From: Isoptericola halotolerans
Lineage (GTDB): Bacteria; Actinomycetota; Actinomycetes; Actinomycetales; Cellulomonadaceae
Assembly (NCBI RefSeq): GCF_013149785.1
Contig: NZ_JABEZU010000002.1
Span: 744,001 to 808,000 of the forward strand
DNA length: 64,000 bases
Direction of reading: 5' to 3'
Within the stretch, counting starts at the first letter, position 1. Every line of letters starts with the position of its first letter. The position numbers and the translations under genes were made by a program. Positions 44,347-57,282 of this stretch are shown here, piece by piece. Below the pieces are notes generated by a model, which saw only the letters and a program-made list of their open reading frames with translations, was not told the origin of the DNA and did not search any database.

Positions 44347-45450
44347 GTGACCGAGGACTTCGCGGTGGCCGAGCCGTTGCTGGCCGAGCACGCCGACATC
44401 GAGCGCGCGCTCGCCGACCCTGCGGTGCACGCCGACGCCGCCCGGGCGCGGACGCTCGGCCGGCGGTACGCGGAGCTCAACCAGGTCGTCGGCGCCTACC
44501 GGGCGTGGGCGTCCGCGCGTGACGATGCCGCGACGGCCGCCGAGCTCATCGAGATGTCGGGCGACGACGCACCCGAGCTCACGGCCGAGCTGCCGGCACT
44601 GCGCGAGGCGGAGTCCGACGCCGCGGAGCTGCTGCGGCGCGTGCTGGTCCCGCGCGACCCCGACGACGGTCGCGACGTGATCCTCGAGATCAAGGCCGGC
44701 GAGGGTGGGGACGAGTCGGCGCTCTTCGCCGGCGACCTGCTGCGCATGTACCTGCGGTACGCCGAGCGCCGCGGCTGGAGCACCCAGGTCCTCGAGTCCA
44801 CGGGGACCGAGCTCGGCGGCTACAAGGACGTCCAGGTCGCCGTGAAGTCCAAGGGTGTGCTGCAGGACCCCGGCGACGGGGTGTGGGCCCACCTCAAGTA
44901 CGAGGGCGGCGTCCACCGCGTGCAGCGCGTGCCCGTCACGGAGTCGCAGGGACGCATCCACACCTCCGCAGCAGGCGTGCTCGTGTTTCCCGAGGTCGAC
45001 GACCCGGGCGAGGTCGAGATCGACCCGAACGACCTGCGCATCGACGTCTACCGTTCGTCCGGGCCGGGCGGGCAGTCGGTGAACACCACCGACTCGGCGG
45101 TGCGGATCACCCACCAGCCCACCGGGATCGTGGTGTCCATGCAGAACGAGAAGTCGCAGCTGCAGAACAAGGAGCAGGCGATGCGCGTGCTCCGGGCGCG
45201 GCTGCTGGCCGCCCGGCAGGAGGAGGCCGCCGCCGCCGCGGCCGACATCCGCCGGTCCCAGATCCGGACGGTCGACCGCTCGGAGCGCATCCGCACGTAC
45301 AACTTCCCGGAGAACCGGATCGCGGACCACCGCACGGGCTACAAGGCGTACAACCTCGACCACGTGCTCGCCGGGGACCTCGACCCCGTGGTGCGGTCGG
45401 CGATCGACGCCGACGAGGCGGCCCGGCTGGCCGCTGCCGGCGATGCCTGA
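44347..45450 (+). CDS. prfA: Peptide chain release factor 1
   Basis: 367 residues. Recognises UAA/UAG and triggers peptide release. The GGQ loop [18 protein letters not shown] is intact, and the codon-recognition PxT-type region lies about residues 190-210 (VPVTESQGR). GTG start with AGAGAAGAG upstream. Its GGQ glutamine is the substrate of the next gene product, which overlaps it by eight bases. Confidence 0.96.
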   Translation: MTEDFAVAEPLLAEHADIERALADPAVHADAARARTLGRRYAELNQVVGAYRAWASARDDAATAAELIEMSGDDAPELTAELPALREAESDAAELLRRVLVPRDPDDGRDVILEIKAGEGGDESALFAGDLLRMYLRYAERRGWSTQVLESTGTELGGYKDVQVAVKSKGVLQDPGDGVWAHLKYEGGVHRVQRVPVTESQGRIHTSAAGVLVFPEVDDPGEVEIDPNDLRIDVYRSSGPGGQSVNTTDSAVRITHQPTGIVVSMQNEKSQLQNKEQAMRVLRARLLAARQEEAAAAAADIRRSQIRTVDRSERIRTYNFPENRIADHRTGYKAYNLDHVLAGDLDPVVRSAIDADEAARLAAAGDA

Positions 45451-46435
45451 GGCGGGGCCGAGCAGGGCGGCGGTGGACCAGCGCCCCACGGCGCTGCTCC
45501 GTACGGCGTCTTCCACCCTCGCGGCCGCCGGCGTCCCGTCCCCGCGCGTCGACGCCGAGGTCCTCCTGGCGCACGTCCTCGGTGTCGACCGTGCGGAGCT
45601 CCGCCGTCTCGCCGTGCTCGACGACCCGGTCGGGAACAAGGGGTCCGACGGCGGCACCGGGGACAGTGCACCGGTCGCCGAGGTCTTCGCGCGCCTCGTC
45701 GAGCGGCGTGCCCGGCGAGAACCCCTGCAGCACCTGACGGGCCGCGCCGCCTTCCGGTACCTCGAGCTCCACGTCGGTCCCGGGGTCTTCGTGCCCCGGC
45801 CCGAGACGGAGGAGGTCGCCCAGGTCGCCGTCGACGCGGCCGTCGTCTCCGTGCGCGAGCGCGGCAGCGCCGTCGTCGTCGACCTGTGCGCCGGGTCGGG
45901 TGCTATCGCGCTGGCCGTCGCGACCGAGGTCCCGGGGGCGTCGGTGCACGCGGTCGAGCTCGACGAGCAGGCTCACTCCTGGGCCGCGCGCAACGTCGCG
46001 AGGCTGTCGCCCGGCGGAGCGGCGTCGGTCGTGCACCTGGTGCGCGGCGACGCGCGCACCGCGCTGGGTGCGCTCGACGGCACCGTCGACGTCGTCGTCT
46101 CCAACCCTCCGTACGTGCCCCCGGGTGCGGTGCCGCACGACCCCGAGGTCGCGGACCACGACCCGCCCGTCGCCCTGTACGGGCTGGGCGGCGACGGGCT
46201 CGAGGTGCCGCGCGGCGTGACGGCGGCGGCCGTCCGTCTCCTGCGTCCGGGCGGGCTCTACGTCATGGAGCACGCCGAGGTGCAGGCCGAGGCCGCCCGC
46301 TCGATGGTGGCGGCCGCGGGCTTCGCCGAGGTGCGGACCCGGCAGGACCTCACGGGGCGGCCGCGCATGGTGGTCGGCAGGGCCCCCGGGCGTGCGCCGG
46401 GCGACGTGCGAACCGTGACAGACTGGGGCGTGTGA
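45443..46435 (+). CDS. prmC: Release factor N5-glutamine methyltransferase
   Basis: 330 residues. N-terminal helical release-factor-binding domain (about 10-95), Rossmann SAM domain with [16 protein letters not shown] and the catalytic NPPY in [11 protein letters not shown]. Methylates the GGQ glutamine of release factors. Contains a short insertion around the first domain ([17 protein letters not shown]). Starts inside prfA. Confidence 0.94.
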   Translation: MPEAGPSRAAVDQRPTALLRTASSTLAAAGVPSPRVDAEVLLAHVLGVDRAELRRLAVLDDPVGNKGSDGGTGDSAPVAEVFARLVERRARREPLQHLTGRAAFRYLELHVGPGVFVPRPETEEVAQVAVDAAVVSVRERGSAVVVDLCAGSGAIALAVATEVPGASVHAVELDEQAHSWAARNVARLSPGGAASVVHLVRGDARTALGALDGTVDVVVSNPPYVPPGAVPHDPEVADHDPPVALYGLGGDGLEVPRGVTAAAVRLLRPGGLYVMEHAEVQAEAARSMVAAAGFAEVRTRQDLTGRPRMVVGRAPGRAPGDVRTVTDWGV

Positions 46436-47139
46436 GCAGCGTGCACGACGTCACCGACGCGAACACCTGGGGCCCCGGCATCGACGAGGCGGTCAACACG
46501 ATCTCCCGCGGTGGCCTGGTGGTCCTCCCGACCGACACCGTCTACGGGATCGGCGCCGACGCGTTCGACGCCGACGCCGTCGCCGCCCTCCTGGCGGCGA
46601 AGGGGCGCGGGCGCCAGATGCCGCCCCCGGTGCTGGTCCCGGACGTGCGGACCCTCGACGGGCTCGCGACCGAGGTGCCCGACGAGGCGCGCGCCCTGGT
46701 CGAGGAGTTCTGGCCCGGTGGCTTCACCATCATCCTGCGCGCACAGCCCTCCCTCCAGTGGGACCTGGGTGAGACGCACGGCACGGTGGCCCTGCGCATG
46801 CCCGACCACGAGGCCGCGCTCGCGCTGCTGCGTCGCACCGGTCCGCTCGCCGTCTCCAGCGCCAACCGGACCGGGCAGCAGGCCGCCCGCGAGGCGTCCG
46901 ACGCCGTCGAGCAGCTCGGAGACGCCGTGGGGTGCTACCTCGACGGCGGCACGGCGCCCGGCGGGGTCGCCTCCACGATCGTCGACGCGACGGGGGAGCA
47001 CCTGCGGGTGGTGCGCGAGGGTGCGGTGTCGCTGGACGAGCTCCGTGCGGTCACCCCCGTGCTCGGTCTCGGCGAGCAGCCGGACGAGCGGTCGGACGAG
47101 GAGCCCGGAGCGGGCCCGAGCGAGGTGCCCGCCGGGTGA
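46432..47139 (+). CDS. L-threonylcarbamoyladenylate synthase (Sua5/YrdC)
   Basis: 235 residues, GTG start in a GTGA overlap. The YrdC fold is marked by GGLVVLPTDTVYGIGADAF, KGRGRQMPPPVLV, EEFWPGGFTIIL and AVSSANRTGQQAA. Makes threonylcarbamoyl-AMP for the t6A modification of ANN-reading tRNAs. No C-terminal Sua5 domain; instead an acidic tail of about 25 residues. Confidence 0.94.
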   Translation: MSSVHDVTDANTWGPGIDEAVNTISRGGLVVLPTDTVYGIGADAFDADAVAALLAAKGRGRQMPPPVLVPDVRTLDGLATEVPDEARALVEEFWPGGFTIILRAQPSLQWDLGETHGTVALRMPDHEAALALLRRTGPLAVSSANRTGQQAAREASDAVEQLGDAVGCYLDGGTAPGGVASTIVDATGEHLRVVREGAVSLDELRAVTPVLGLGEQPDERSDEEPGAGPSEVPAG

Positions 47140-48371
47140 GGGCCTACCTCCTGGTCATGCTCATCGCCGCGGCGGTGACCTACCTGGCCACCCCTGGCGC
47201 TCGGTGGGTCGCCACCCGGACGAACGCCATCTCCGCGGTCCGGGCGCGCGACGTCCACGTGCTGCCGACGCCGCGCCTGGGAGGGCTGGCGATGCTGTTC
47301 GGCCTCGTGGTGGCCGTGCTCATCGCCGGACAGATGCCGTTCCTCGACGGGGTGGCCGACGAACCGCAGGTGCTCGGCATCCTCGGGGGAGCGGTGATCG
47401 TGTGCCTGCTGGGGTGGGCCGACGACGTCTGGGACCTCGACTGGATGACCAAGCTGGCCGGCCAGGTGCTCGCTGCCGGCTTCATGGCCTTCAACCAGGT
47501 CCAGCTCACGTCGTTGCCGACGCCCGGGGGCCTCACGATCCCGTCGGCGAGGTTGTCGCTGTTCGTCACGATCCTCGTGGTGGTCGTCGCGATGAACGCC
47601 GTGAACTTCGTCGACGGGCTCGACGGGCTCGCGGCCGGGATCGTGGCGATCGGCGGCTCGGCGTTCTTCCTGTACACCTACTCGCTCACCACGCAGGCGA
47701 GCCCGACGGACTTCTCGAGCCTCGCGGCGATGATGACGGCCGTTCTGGTCGGCGTGTGTCTCGGGTTCCTGCCGCACAACTTCTATCCCTCGCACATCTT
47801 CATGGGCGACTCGGGGTCGATGGTCCTCGGGCTCGTCTTCGCCGGGGCGGCCATCTCGGTGACGGGGCGGATCGACCCGACGATCACCGACGCGCTGTCC
47901 GGCGCCCAGCGCGCCCCGCTGTTCATCCCGCTGCTGCTCCCGCTGGCCGTGGTGGTGCTGCCGTTGCTGGACATGACGATGGCGGTGGTCCGGCGGCTCG
48001 CCGCCGGCAAGTCGCCGATGGCGCCCGACCGCATGCATCTGCACCACCGGATGCTCGCGCTCGGGCACTCGCATCGCCGGGCCGTCCTCATCCTCTACGT
48101 CTGGACGGCCGTCTTCGCCTTCGGCGCCGCGGCGTTCGTGCGCTGGCGCTGGCAGGTGGTCGTCGTCTGGCTGCTCGTCGCGATCGTCGTGGCGCTCGTC
48201 CTCACGTTGGGCCCGCTGCGGACGCGAGGGCGCTTCCTCGACGACGACGTCGCCTCGGGCGCGCTGCCCACGGCCCACATGGCGGCGCCACCCGTCGTCC
48301 CGCCCCCCTCGAACCCGCACCCCAAGGAGTCGGACCATGACCGCACAGCCTCCCGCCCCGGACAGCCCTGA
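47136..48371 (+). CDS. Undecaprenyl-phosphate GlcNAc-1-phosphate transferase (WecA/TagO type)
   Basis: 411 residues with about 11 membrane helices. MraY-family motifs are TPRLGGLAM, GWADDVWDLDWMTKLAGQ, NAVNFVDGLDGLAAG, FPHNFYPSHIFMGDSGS-like segment LPHNFYPSHIFMGDSG and the HLHHRML His triad. Transfers GlcNAc-1-P to the lipid carrier to begin a secondary wall polymer. GTG start overlaps the Sua5 gene. The hydrophilic C-terminal tail overlaps atpI by 35 bases. Confidence 0.92.
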   Translation: MRAYLLVMLIAAAVTYLATPGARWVATRTNAISAVRARDVHVLPTPRLGGLAMLFGLVVAVLIAGQMPFLDGVADEPQVLGILGGAVIVCLLGWADDVWDLDWMTKLAGQVLAAGFMAFNQVQLTSLPTPGGLTIPSARLSLFVTILVVVVAMNAVNFVDGLDGLAAGIVAIGGSAFFLYTYSLTTQASPTDFSSLAAMMTAVLVGVCLGFLPHNFYPSHIFMGDSGSMVLGLVFAGAAISVTGRIDPTITDALSGAQRAPLFIPLLLPLAVVVLPLLDMTMAVVRRLAAGKSPMAPDRMHLHHRMLALGHSHRRAVLILYVWTAVFAFGAAAFVRWRWQVVVVWLLVAIVVALVLTLGPLRTRGRFLDDDVASGALPTAHMAAPPVVPPPSNPHPKESDHDRTASRPGQP

Positions 48372-48822
48372 GGAGACGGGGCCGGACCCCGTCGCGACCG
48401 GGCGGTCGTTCGAGGAGGTCCATGCCGAGGAGCGCTTGATCCTGCGGCGTGCCATGCGCGACACCTTCGTCCTGGTCGTGTCGCTGCTGGTGCTCGGTGC
48501 CCTGGTCGGTGGCCTGGTCGTCGGTCCGGCCGGGGTGTGGGGCGCCGCGCTGGGTGCGGGTGTCGCCGCGTTCTTCTGCGGGACCACGATCTGGTCGATG
48601 CAGCGGACCGTGGGGGCGCCGCCGGCGCGGATGGCAGCGTTCGTGATGGGCGCGTGGCTGGCCAAGATCGTCGTGCTGCTCGTGGTGCTGGTGGTCCTGC
48701 GGGGCGCCGACTTCTACGACCCGTACGTCTTCGGTGCGGTGCTCCTGGTGGGTGTGATCGGCTCGGCGCTGCTCGACTACCGTGCGGTGGCGCGGGGGCG
48801 GATGCCGTACGTGCAGCCCTGA
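48337..48822 (+). CDS. AtpI-like membrane protein
   Basis: 161 residues with four helices (about 45-65, 68-88, 100-122, 128-148) after a hydrophilic N-terminus. Size, topology and position before atpB match the ATP synthase protein I family, an assembly aid for the c-ring. Begins inside the WecA-type gene with AAGGAG upstream. Confidence 0.75.
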   Translation: MTAQPPAPDSPEETGPDPVATGRSFEEVHAEERLILRRAMRDTFVLVVSLLVLGALVGGLVVGPAGVWGAALGAGVAAFFCGTTIWSMQRTVGAPPARMAAFVMGAWLAKIVVLLVVLVVLRGADFYDPYVFGAVLLVGVIGSALLDYRAVARGRMPYVQP

Positions 48823-48922
48823 TCGTCCCGGCGTGACCCGCGGTTTCGTGCTTTCTTTCACAAGTCGCAGGATCTTGCCGCTGATCGGCCCTCCGCGTGT
48901 CGGAGCACGGGTGATCATCCGG

Positions 48923-48928
48923 TAGGCT
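48923..48928 (+). promoter_or_regulatory. Candidate -10 element of the atp operon
   Basis: TAGGCT in the 189-bp gap between atpI and atpB fits the actinobacterial TANNNT -10 pattern; the upstream stretch is not clearly a -35. It would place transcription start about 80 bases before atpB. Confidence 0.35.
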
Positions 48929-49011
48929 GTGCCTGAATCCATGACGGCCAGGTCCGACGACGTGCCATCTCCTGCGGTGTGCACCGGACCTAACGACCAC
49001 CGGGAGTCCTC

Positions 49012-49827
49012 CTGTTCACGTCAGCGACCCCCACGTTGCTCGCCGCCTCTGACGAGGACGGCGGCTTCCACGCCCCATCGATCGCGGAGTTCTTCCCCGA
49101 GGCGATCCTGTTCGCGGGCACGCCCTTCGAGTTCAACCGGATCCACCTGATCCGGATCATCGCGGCCGTCGTCCTCCTGACGATCTTCGTGCTGGCGGCC
49201 CGTCGGGCCAAGCTGGTGCCCGGGCGGTTCCAGAACGTCATCGAGATGATCCTGGACTTCGTCCGCAAGAACATCGTCGAGGACATCATGGGCTCCGAGC
49301 GTGCGCGCCGGTACGTGCCGATGATCACGACGATCTTCGTGACGATCCTCGCGTTCAACCTCACGGGTGTGATCCCGTTCCTCAACCTGGCGGGCACCTC
49401 GGTGGCCGGTGTGGCGATCCTCCTGGCGCTGTGGGTCTTCGTGGCCTACTGGGCCGCGGGCATCCGTCAGCACGGGTTCTTCGGCTACCTGCGGGCCAAC
49501 ATGTTCCCGCCCGGTGTGCCGGCGCCGATCTACGTGATCCTCGCGCCGATCGAGCTGCTGCAGATCCTCATCATCCGACCGGCCTCGCTGGTCCTGCGTC
49601 TCACGGCCAACATGGTGGCCGGGCACATCATCCTCGTGCTCTGCTTCGCCGCGACGCACTACCTGCTGCTCGAGGCGACACCGGCGCTCAAGCCCATCGC
49701 GGCGCTGACCTTCGTCGGTGCCATCGCCGTCACCCTCTTCGAGGTCTTCGTCGCGCTGCTCCAGGCCTACATCTTCGCCCTTCTCGCCTCCGTGTACATC
49801 AACATGTCGCTGGAGGAGGAGCACTGA
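49012..49827 (+). CDS. atpB: ATP synthase F0 subunit a
   Basis: About 263-271 residues with at least five helices. The conserved proton-channel Arg lies in the helix ASLVLRLTANMVAGHIIL, and PAPIYVILAPIELLQILI is typical. Start is unsettled: the only common start codon is TTG at 49036, without a ribosome site, whereas CTG at 49012 has GGGAG five bases upstream. First gene of atpBEFHAGDC. Confidence 0.93.
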   Translation: MFTSATPTLLAASDEDGGFHAPSIAEFFPEAILFAGTPFEFNRIHLIRIIAAVVLLTIFVLAARRAKLVPGRFQNVIEMILDFVRKNIVEDIMGSERARRYVPMITTIFVTILAFNLTGVIPFLNLAGTSVAGVAILLALWVFVAYWAAGIRQHGFFGYLRANMFPPGVPAPIYVILAPIELLQILIIRPASLVLRLTANMVAGHIILVLCFAATHYLLLEATPALKPIAALTFVGAIAVTLFEVFVALLQAYIFALLASVYINMSLEEEH

Positions 49828-50713
<886 letters not shown>

Positions 50714-50714
<1 letters not shown>

Positions 50715-51529
50715 TGCGAGGAACGAGCGGAGCATCGCTGGCCGCCGCTCAGGAGCGGTTCGAGCCGGTGCTGCGATCTGCGGCCGGCGAGGGCCTGGCA
50801 CTCGGCGAGCAGCTGTTCGCCGTGGTGACGGCGCTCGACGGGTCCGGTGCGCTGCGCCGCTCGCTCGCGGATCCGTCGCGGGACGGCGAGGACAAGGCTC
50901 GCGTGGTGTCGGCCGTGCTCGCCGGCCGTTTCGACGAGCGTGTCGTCGACCTCGTGTCGGGCCTGGCCCGGTCGCGCTGGTCGCACGACGCCGACCTGGT
51001 CGACGCCGTGGAACGGCTCGCCCTGGACGCGACGCTCGCAGCGGCCGAGTCGCGGGGCGTCCTCGAGACGGTGGAGGACGAGCTGTTCCGCCTCACGCGG
51101 TCCCTGGTGGGGCAGCGTGAGGCCAAGCAGGCGTTGTCCGACGAGTCGTCGGCGCCGGCCCGCCGGGTGGCGCTGGCCGACGCCCTGGTCGAGGGCAAGG
51201 TCGACGAGGTCACGCTGGTGCTCGTCCGCCGTGCGGCGACCTCGCTGCGTGGCCGCCGGTTCGTGCCGACGCTCACGTGGTACGGGTCGGTGGCGGCGGA
51301 GCGTCGTCATCGCCTGGTGGCCTCGGTCACCAGCGGCTCGGTGCTGACCGAGGCGCAGGAGCAGCGCCTCGGCGCGATCCTCGAGCGGGCCTACGGCCGG
51401 CCCGTGCAGCTCAACGTGTCGGTCGACCCGGCCGTCGTGGGTGGGCTGCGTATCCAGGTCGGCGCTGACGTCGTCGACTCCACCGTGCTGTCCCGCCTGG
51501 CTGACGCCCGTCGCCGGCTGGCCGGCTGA
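50714..51529 (+). CDS. atpH: ATP synthase F1 subunit delta
   Basis: 271 residues, the long actinobacterial form. Helical N-terminus and the C-terminal VTSGSVLTEAQEQRLGAILERAYGRPVQLNVSVDPAVVGGLRIQVG characteristic of delta. Overlaps atpF by one base. Links the stalk to F1. Confidence 0.95.
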
Positions 51530-51608
51530 TCCATTCGACGCCCAGCCGGCCACCGGTCGGCGCAGATGAACGTTCGGTCGCTGCGGCGGCCACGACAGGA
51601 GAAGAGCA

Positions 51609-53237
51609 ATGGCTGAGCTGACGATCAGGCCGGAGGAGATCCGCGCCGCTCTGGACAGCTTCGTGAAGTCCTACGAGCCCGAGGGCGCGGTGACCGAGGA
51701 GGTCGGTCGCGTCACCTTCGCCGCCGACGGTATCGCCCGTGTCGAGGGCCTGCCCGGCGCGATGGCGAACGAGCTGCTTCGTTTCGAGGACGGCACGCTC
51801 GGCCTCGCGCTGAACCTGGACGTGCGCGAGATCGGTGTCGTCGTCCTGGGCGAGTTCACCGGCATCGAGGAGGGCCAGGAGGTCCGCCGCACCGGTGAGG
51901 TCCTGTCCGTCCCGGTCGGTGAGGGGTACCTCGGTCGCGTCGTCGACCCGCTGGGCAACCCCATCGACGGACTCGGCGAGATCGAGACCGACGGGCGCCG
52001 TGCGCTCGAGCTGCAGGCGCCGGGCGTGATGCAGCGCAAGTCGGTGCACGAGCCGCTGCAGACCGGCATCAAGGCGATCGACTCGATGATCCCCGTGGGC
52101 CGCGGTCAGCGGCAGCTCATCATCGGTGACCGCCAGACCGGCAAGACGGCGATCGCGGTCGACACGATCATCAACCAGAAGGCCAACTGGGAGTCGGGCG
52201 ACCCGACGAAGCAGGTCCGCTGCATCTACGTCGCGATCGGCCAGAAGGGTTCGACGATCGCCTCGGTGCGCGGCGCGCTCGAGGAGGCCGGCGCGCTGGA
52301 CTACACCACGATCGTGGCGGCCCCGGCGTCCGACCCTGCCGGCTTCAAGTACCTGGCGCCGTACACCGGCTCGGCCATCGGCCAGCACTGGATGTACGAC
52401 GGCAAGCACGTCCTGATCATCTTCGACGACCTGTCGAAGCAGGCCGACGCCTACCGTGCGGTCTCGCTCCTGCTGCGCCGCCCGCCGGGCCGCGAGGCCT
52501 ACCCGGGTGACGTGTTCTACCTGCACTCCCGTCTGCTCGAGCGTTGCGCCAAGCTCTCGGACGAGCTCGGAGCGGGCTCGATGACCGGTCTGCCGATCAT
52601 CGAGACCAAGGCGAACGACGTGTCCGCCTTCATCCCGACCAACGTCATCTCCATCACGGACGGGCAGATCTTCCTGCAGTCCGACCTCTTCAACGCCGAC
52701 CAGCGTCCGGCGGTCGACGTCGGTATCTCCGTCTCCCGAGTCGGTGGTGACGCGCAGGTCAAGGCGATGAAGAAGGTCTCCGGCACGCTGAAGCTCGAGC
52801 TGGCGCAGTACCGGTCGCTCGAGGCCTTCGCGATGTTCGCGTCCGACCTCGACGCCGCGTCGCGCGGCCAGCTCGCCCGTGGTGCGGTGCTCATGGAGCT
52901 GCTCAAGCAGCCCCAGTACACCCCGTACCCGGTCGAGGAGCAGGTGGCGTCGATCTGGGCCGGGACGAAGGGCCGCCTCGACGACGTCCCCGTCCCGGAC
53001 GTCAAGCGGTTCGAGTCCGAGCTCATCGACCACCTGCGCCGCAACACGGACGTCTTCGAGACGATCGTCGCGTCGGGCAAGCTGGAGCAGGAGACCGAGG
53101 ACGCCCTCGCGGCCGCGGTGGACGACTTCCGCAACGGCTTCCTCAAGGGCGACGGCACCCCGCTCGTCGGCGGCGAGGACGCGGTGGCGGAGTCCGAGGT
53201 CGAGCAGGAGCAGCTCGTCGTGAAGAAGAAGGCCTGA
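51609..53237 (+). CDS. atpA: ATP synthase F1 subunit alpha
   Basis: 542 residues. Walker A GDRQTGKT, the alpha-specific [13 protein letters not shown]-like segment [15 protein letters not shown], and the [20 protein letters not shown] motif. The C-terminal charged tail ([13 protein letters not shown]) is a feature seen in mycobacterial-type alpha subunits. AGGAGAAGAG precedes ATG. Confidence 0.98.
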   Translation: MAELTIRPEEIRAALDSFVKSYEPEGAVTEEVGRVTFAADGIARVEGLPGAMANELLRFEDGTLGLALNLDVREIGVVVLGEFTGIEEGQEVRRTGEVLSVPVGEGYLGRVVDPLGNPIDGLGEIETDGRRALELQAPGVMQRKSVHEPLQTGIKAIDSMIPVGRGQRQLIIGDRQTGKTAIAVDTIINQKANWESGDPTKQVRCIYVAIGQKGSTIASVRGALEEAGALDYTTIVAAPASDPAGFKYLAPYTGSAIGQHWMYDGKHVLIIFDDLSKQADAYRAVSLLLRRPPGREAYPGDVFYLHSRLLERCAKLSDELGAGSMTGLPIIETKANDVSAFIPTNVISITDGQIFLQSDLFNADQRPAVDVGISVSRVGGDAQVKAMKKVSGTLKLELAQYRSLEAFAMFASDLDAASRGQLARGAVLMELLKQPQYTPYPVEEQVASIWAGTKGRLDDVPVPDVKRFESELIDHLRRNTDVFETIVASGKLEQETEDALAAAVDDFRNGFLKGDGTPLVGGEDAVAESEVEQEQLVVKKKA

Positions 53238-53241
53238 TCGT

Positions 53242-55687
<2,446 letters not shown>

Positions 55688-55709
55688 GGTCCCGTCCGCG
55701 GACGCCCAC

Positions 55710-55751
55710 GCACCGTCCCGCCGGCACCCTCGGTGACCGGCGGGACGGTGC
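55710..55751 (+). terminator. Hairpin between atpD and atpC
   Basis: Perfect 15-bp arms 55710-55724 and 55737-55751, 12-base loop, no T tract. Within the operon, 33 bases before atpC. More likely an RNA-processing or attenuation signal than a full stop. Confidence 0.55.
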
Positions 55752-55784
55752 CCCACCCTTGACTGAAGAACTCTGGAGCCCGAC

Positions 55785-56072
55785 ATGGCAGAGCTGAACG
55801 TCGATCTCGTCGCTGCCGACCGCAAGGTCTGGTCCGGTGGTGCGCGTGAGGTCAGCGCCCCGTCCGCCGACGGTCAGATCGGCATCCTCGCCGGACACAC
55901 GCCGCTGCTCGCCGTGCTGCGGCCCGGCATCGTCAAGGTCTCCACGGCCCCTGGCCAGGTGGCGGTCGAGGCGCAGGTCAGCGGTGGCTTCGTCTCGGTG
56001 GACGCCGACGTCGTGACGATCGTCGTCGACGAGATCACCGAGGTCACCGGCCGCGAGAGCTCCCTGGCCTGA
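55785..56072 (+). CDS. atpC: ATP synthase F1 subunit epsilon
   Basis: 95 residues, shorter than the 130-residue E. coli form: the N-terminal beta-sandwich (LNVDLVAADRKVWSGGAREVSAPSADGQIGIL to SGGFVSVDADVVTIVVDEI) is whole but the C-terminal inhibitory helices are nearly absent. Short epsilon subunits are normal in actinobacteria. Confidence 0.96.
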   Translation: MAELNVDLVAADRKVWSGGAREVSAPSADGQIGILAGHTPLLAVLRPGIVKVSTAPGQVAVEAQVSGGFVSVDADVVTIVVDEITEVTGRESSLA

Positions 56073-56084
56073 GGCGGGGCTCTC

Positions 56085-56501
56085 GTGGGGTATGCGCTCG
56101 GGGTCGTCATCGCGGTCGCGGTGGTGCTCGCCCTGGTGCTGGTACTGGGGGCGTCCCGCCTGCGGACGCTCTCGCGCCGCGTCGGCTCGTTCCAGTGCGG
56201 TGCGCGACCGGCGCGACCTCAGGCACCGTGGTCCGCAGGGATCGCCCAGTACGGGGTCGGGAGGATCGACTGGTGGCGCTGCTGGTCGCTCGCGCCCAGG
56301 CCCGCCCGTACCTGGCACCGGGACCGGCTGACGGTGACGGGCCGCGCGCCGCTCGACCAGGCCGGTCAGGTTGATCAGTACCTGGTCCGCTGCCGGTACG
56401 ACGACGTCGACTTCGAGCTGACGATGTCGTCCGGCGCGTACGCGGGTCTCGCGTCCTGGCTCGAGTCCGCTCCGCCAGGGCGACGGGGTCTCGTCGTCTG
56501 A
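56085..56501 (+). CDS. DUF2550 family protein
   Basis: 138 residues, GTG start. One N-terminal membrane helix (4-24) then a basic stretch RLRTLSRRVGSFQCG and a compact domain with WHRDRLTVTGRAPLDQAG. DUF2550 proteins are conserved directly downstream of atpC in actinobacteria; function unknown. Confidence 0.85.
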   Translation: MGYALGVVIAVAVVLALVLVLGASRLRTLSRRVGSFQCGARPARPQAPWSAGIAQYGVGRIDWWRCWSLAPRPARTWHRDRLTVTGRAPLDQAGQVDQYLVRCRYDDVDFELTMSSGAYAGLASWLESAPPGRRGLVV

Positions 56502-56525
56502 CCGACCAGCCCACGAAGGAGGACC

Positions 56526-57221
56526 GTGCGACTCGTCGTCGCTCGATGCTCGGCCCGGTACACGGGCCGGTTGACCGCCCATCTCCCGCTCGCCGTCCGG
56601 CTCCTGGTCGTCAAGAGCGACGGGAGCGTCCTGCTGCACTCCGACGGCGGTTCGTACAAGCCGTTGAACTGGATGAGCCCGCCGTGCTCGATGGCGGTGG
56701 CGGAGCCGGAGCCGGCGGCCGTCGACCGCGGCGTGACCGAGGTCTGGACCGTCCAGCACCAGAAGTCGGACGATCGCCTCGAGATCGAGCTCCATGAGGT
56801 GCACCACGACTCCACGCACGATCTCGGCGTCGACCCGGGGCTGGTGAAGGACGGTGTGGAGGCTCATCTGCAGGAGCTGCTCGCCGCGCAGATCGAGCTG
56901 CTCGGAGCAGGGCACACCCTGGTGCGCCGGGAGTACATGACCGCGATCGGTCCCGTCGACATCCTGGCCCGGGACGGCGACGGCGGTACGGTCGCCGTCG
57001 AGCTGAAGCGACGGGGTGACATCGACGGTGTGGAGCAGCTGACGCGGTACCTGGAGCTGCTCAACCGGGACCCGCTGCTGGCACCCGTGCGCGGGGTGTT
57101 CGCCGCGCAGGAGATCAAGCCGCAGGCGAGGGTGCTCGCGACGGACCGGGGGATCGGCTGCCTCGTGCTGGACTACGACGCGATGCGCGGCGTCGACGAC
57201 CCGGGGTCACGTCTCTTCTGA
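56526..57221 (+). CDS. nucS: Mismatch-specific endonuclease NucS (EndoMS)
   Basis: 231 residues. N-terminal DNA-binding half ([34 protein letters not shown]) and the RecB-like nuclease half with Asp145 (VDILARD), Glu159 and Lys161 (VAVELKRRG). The C-terminus GSRLF fits the sliding-clamp-binding motif. NucS performs mismatch repair in actinobacteria, which lack MutS/MutL. GTG start after GAAGGAGG. Confidence 0.95.
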   Translation: MRLVVARCSARYTGRLTAHLPLAVRLLVVKSDGSVLLHSDGGSYKPLNWMSPPCSMAVAEPEPAAVDRGVTEVWTVQHQKSDDRLEIELHEVHHDSTHDLGVDPGLVKDGVEAHLQELLAAQIELLGAGHTLVRREYMTAIGPVDILARDGDGGTVAVELKRRGDIDGVEQLTRYLELLNRDPLLAPVRGVFAAQEIKPQARVLATDRGIGCLVLDYDAMRGVDDPGSRLF

Positions 57222-57226
57222 CCACC

Positions 57227-57243
57227 GCCTCACTTTGTGAGGC
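57227..57243. promoter_or_regulatory. GCCTCAC-TTT-GTGAGGC inverted repeat
   Basis: Perfect 7-bp arms around TTT, between nucS and nagA, 40 bases before the nagA start. Could be an operator for nagA or a weak nucS terminator. Confidence 0.35.
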
Positions 57244-57282
57244 AAGCTTCGTTATTGCTCGCTCGTGGTGCAGGATGGACAC

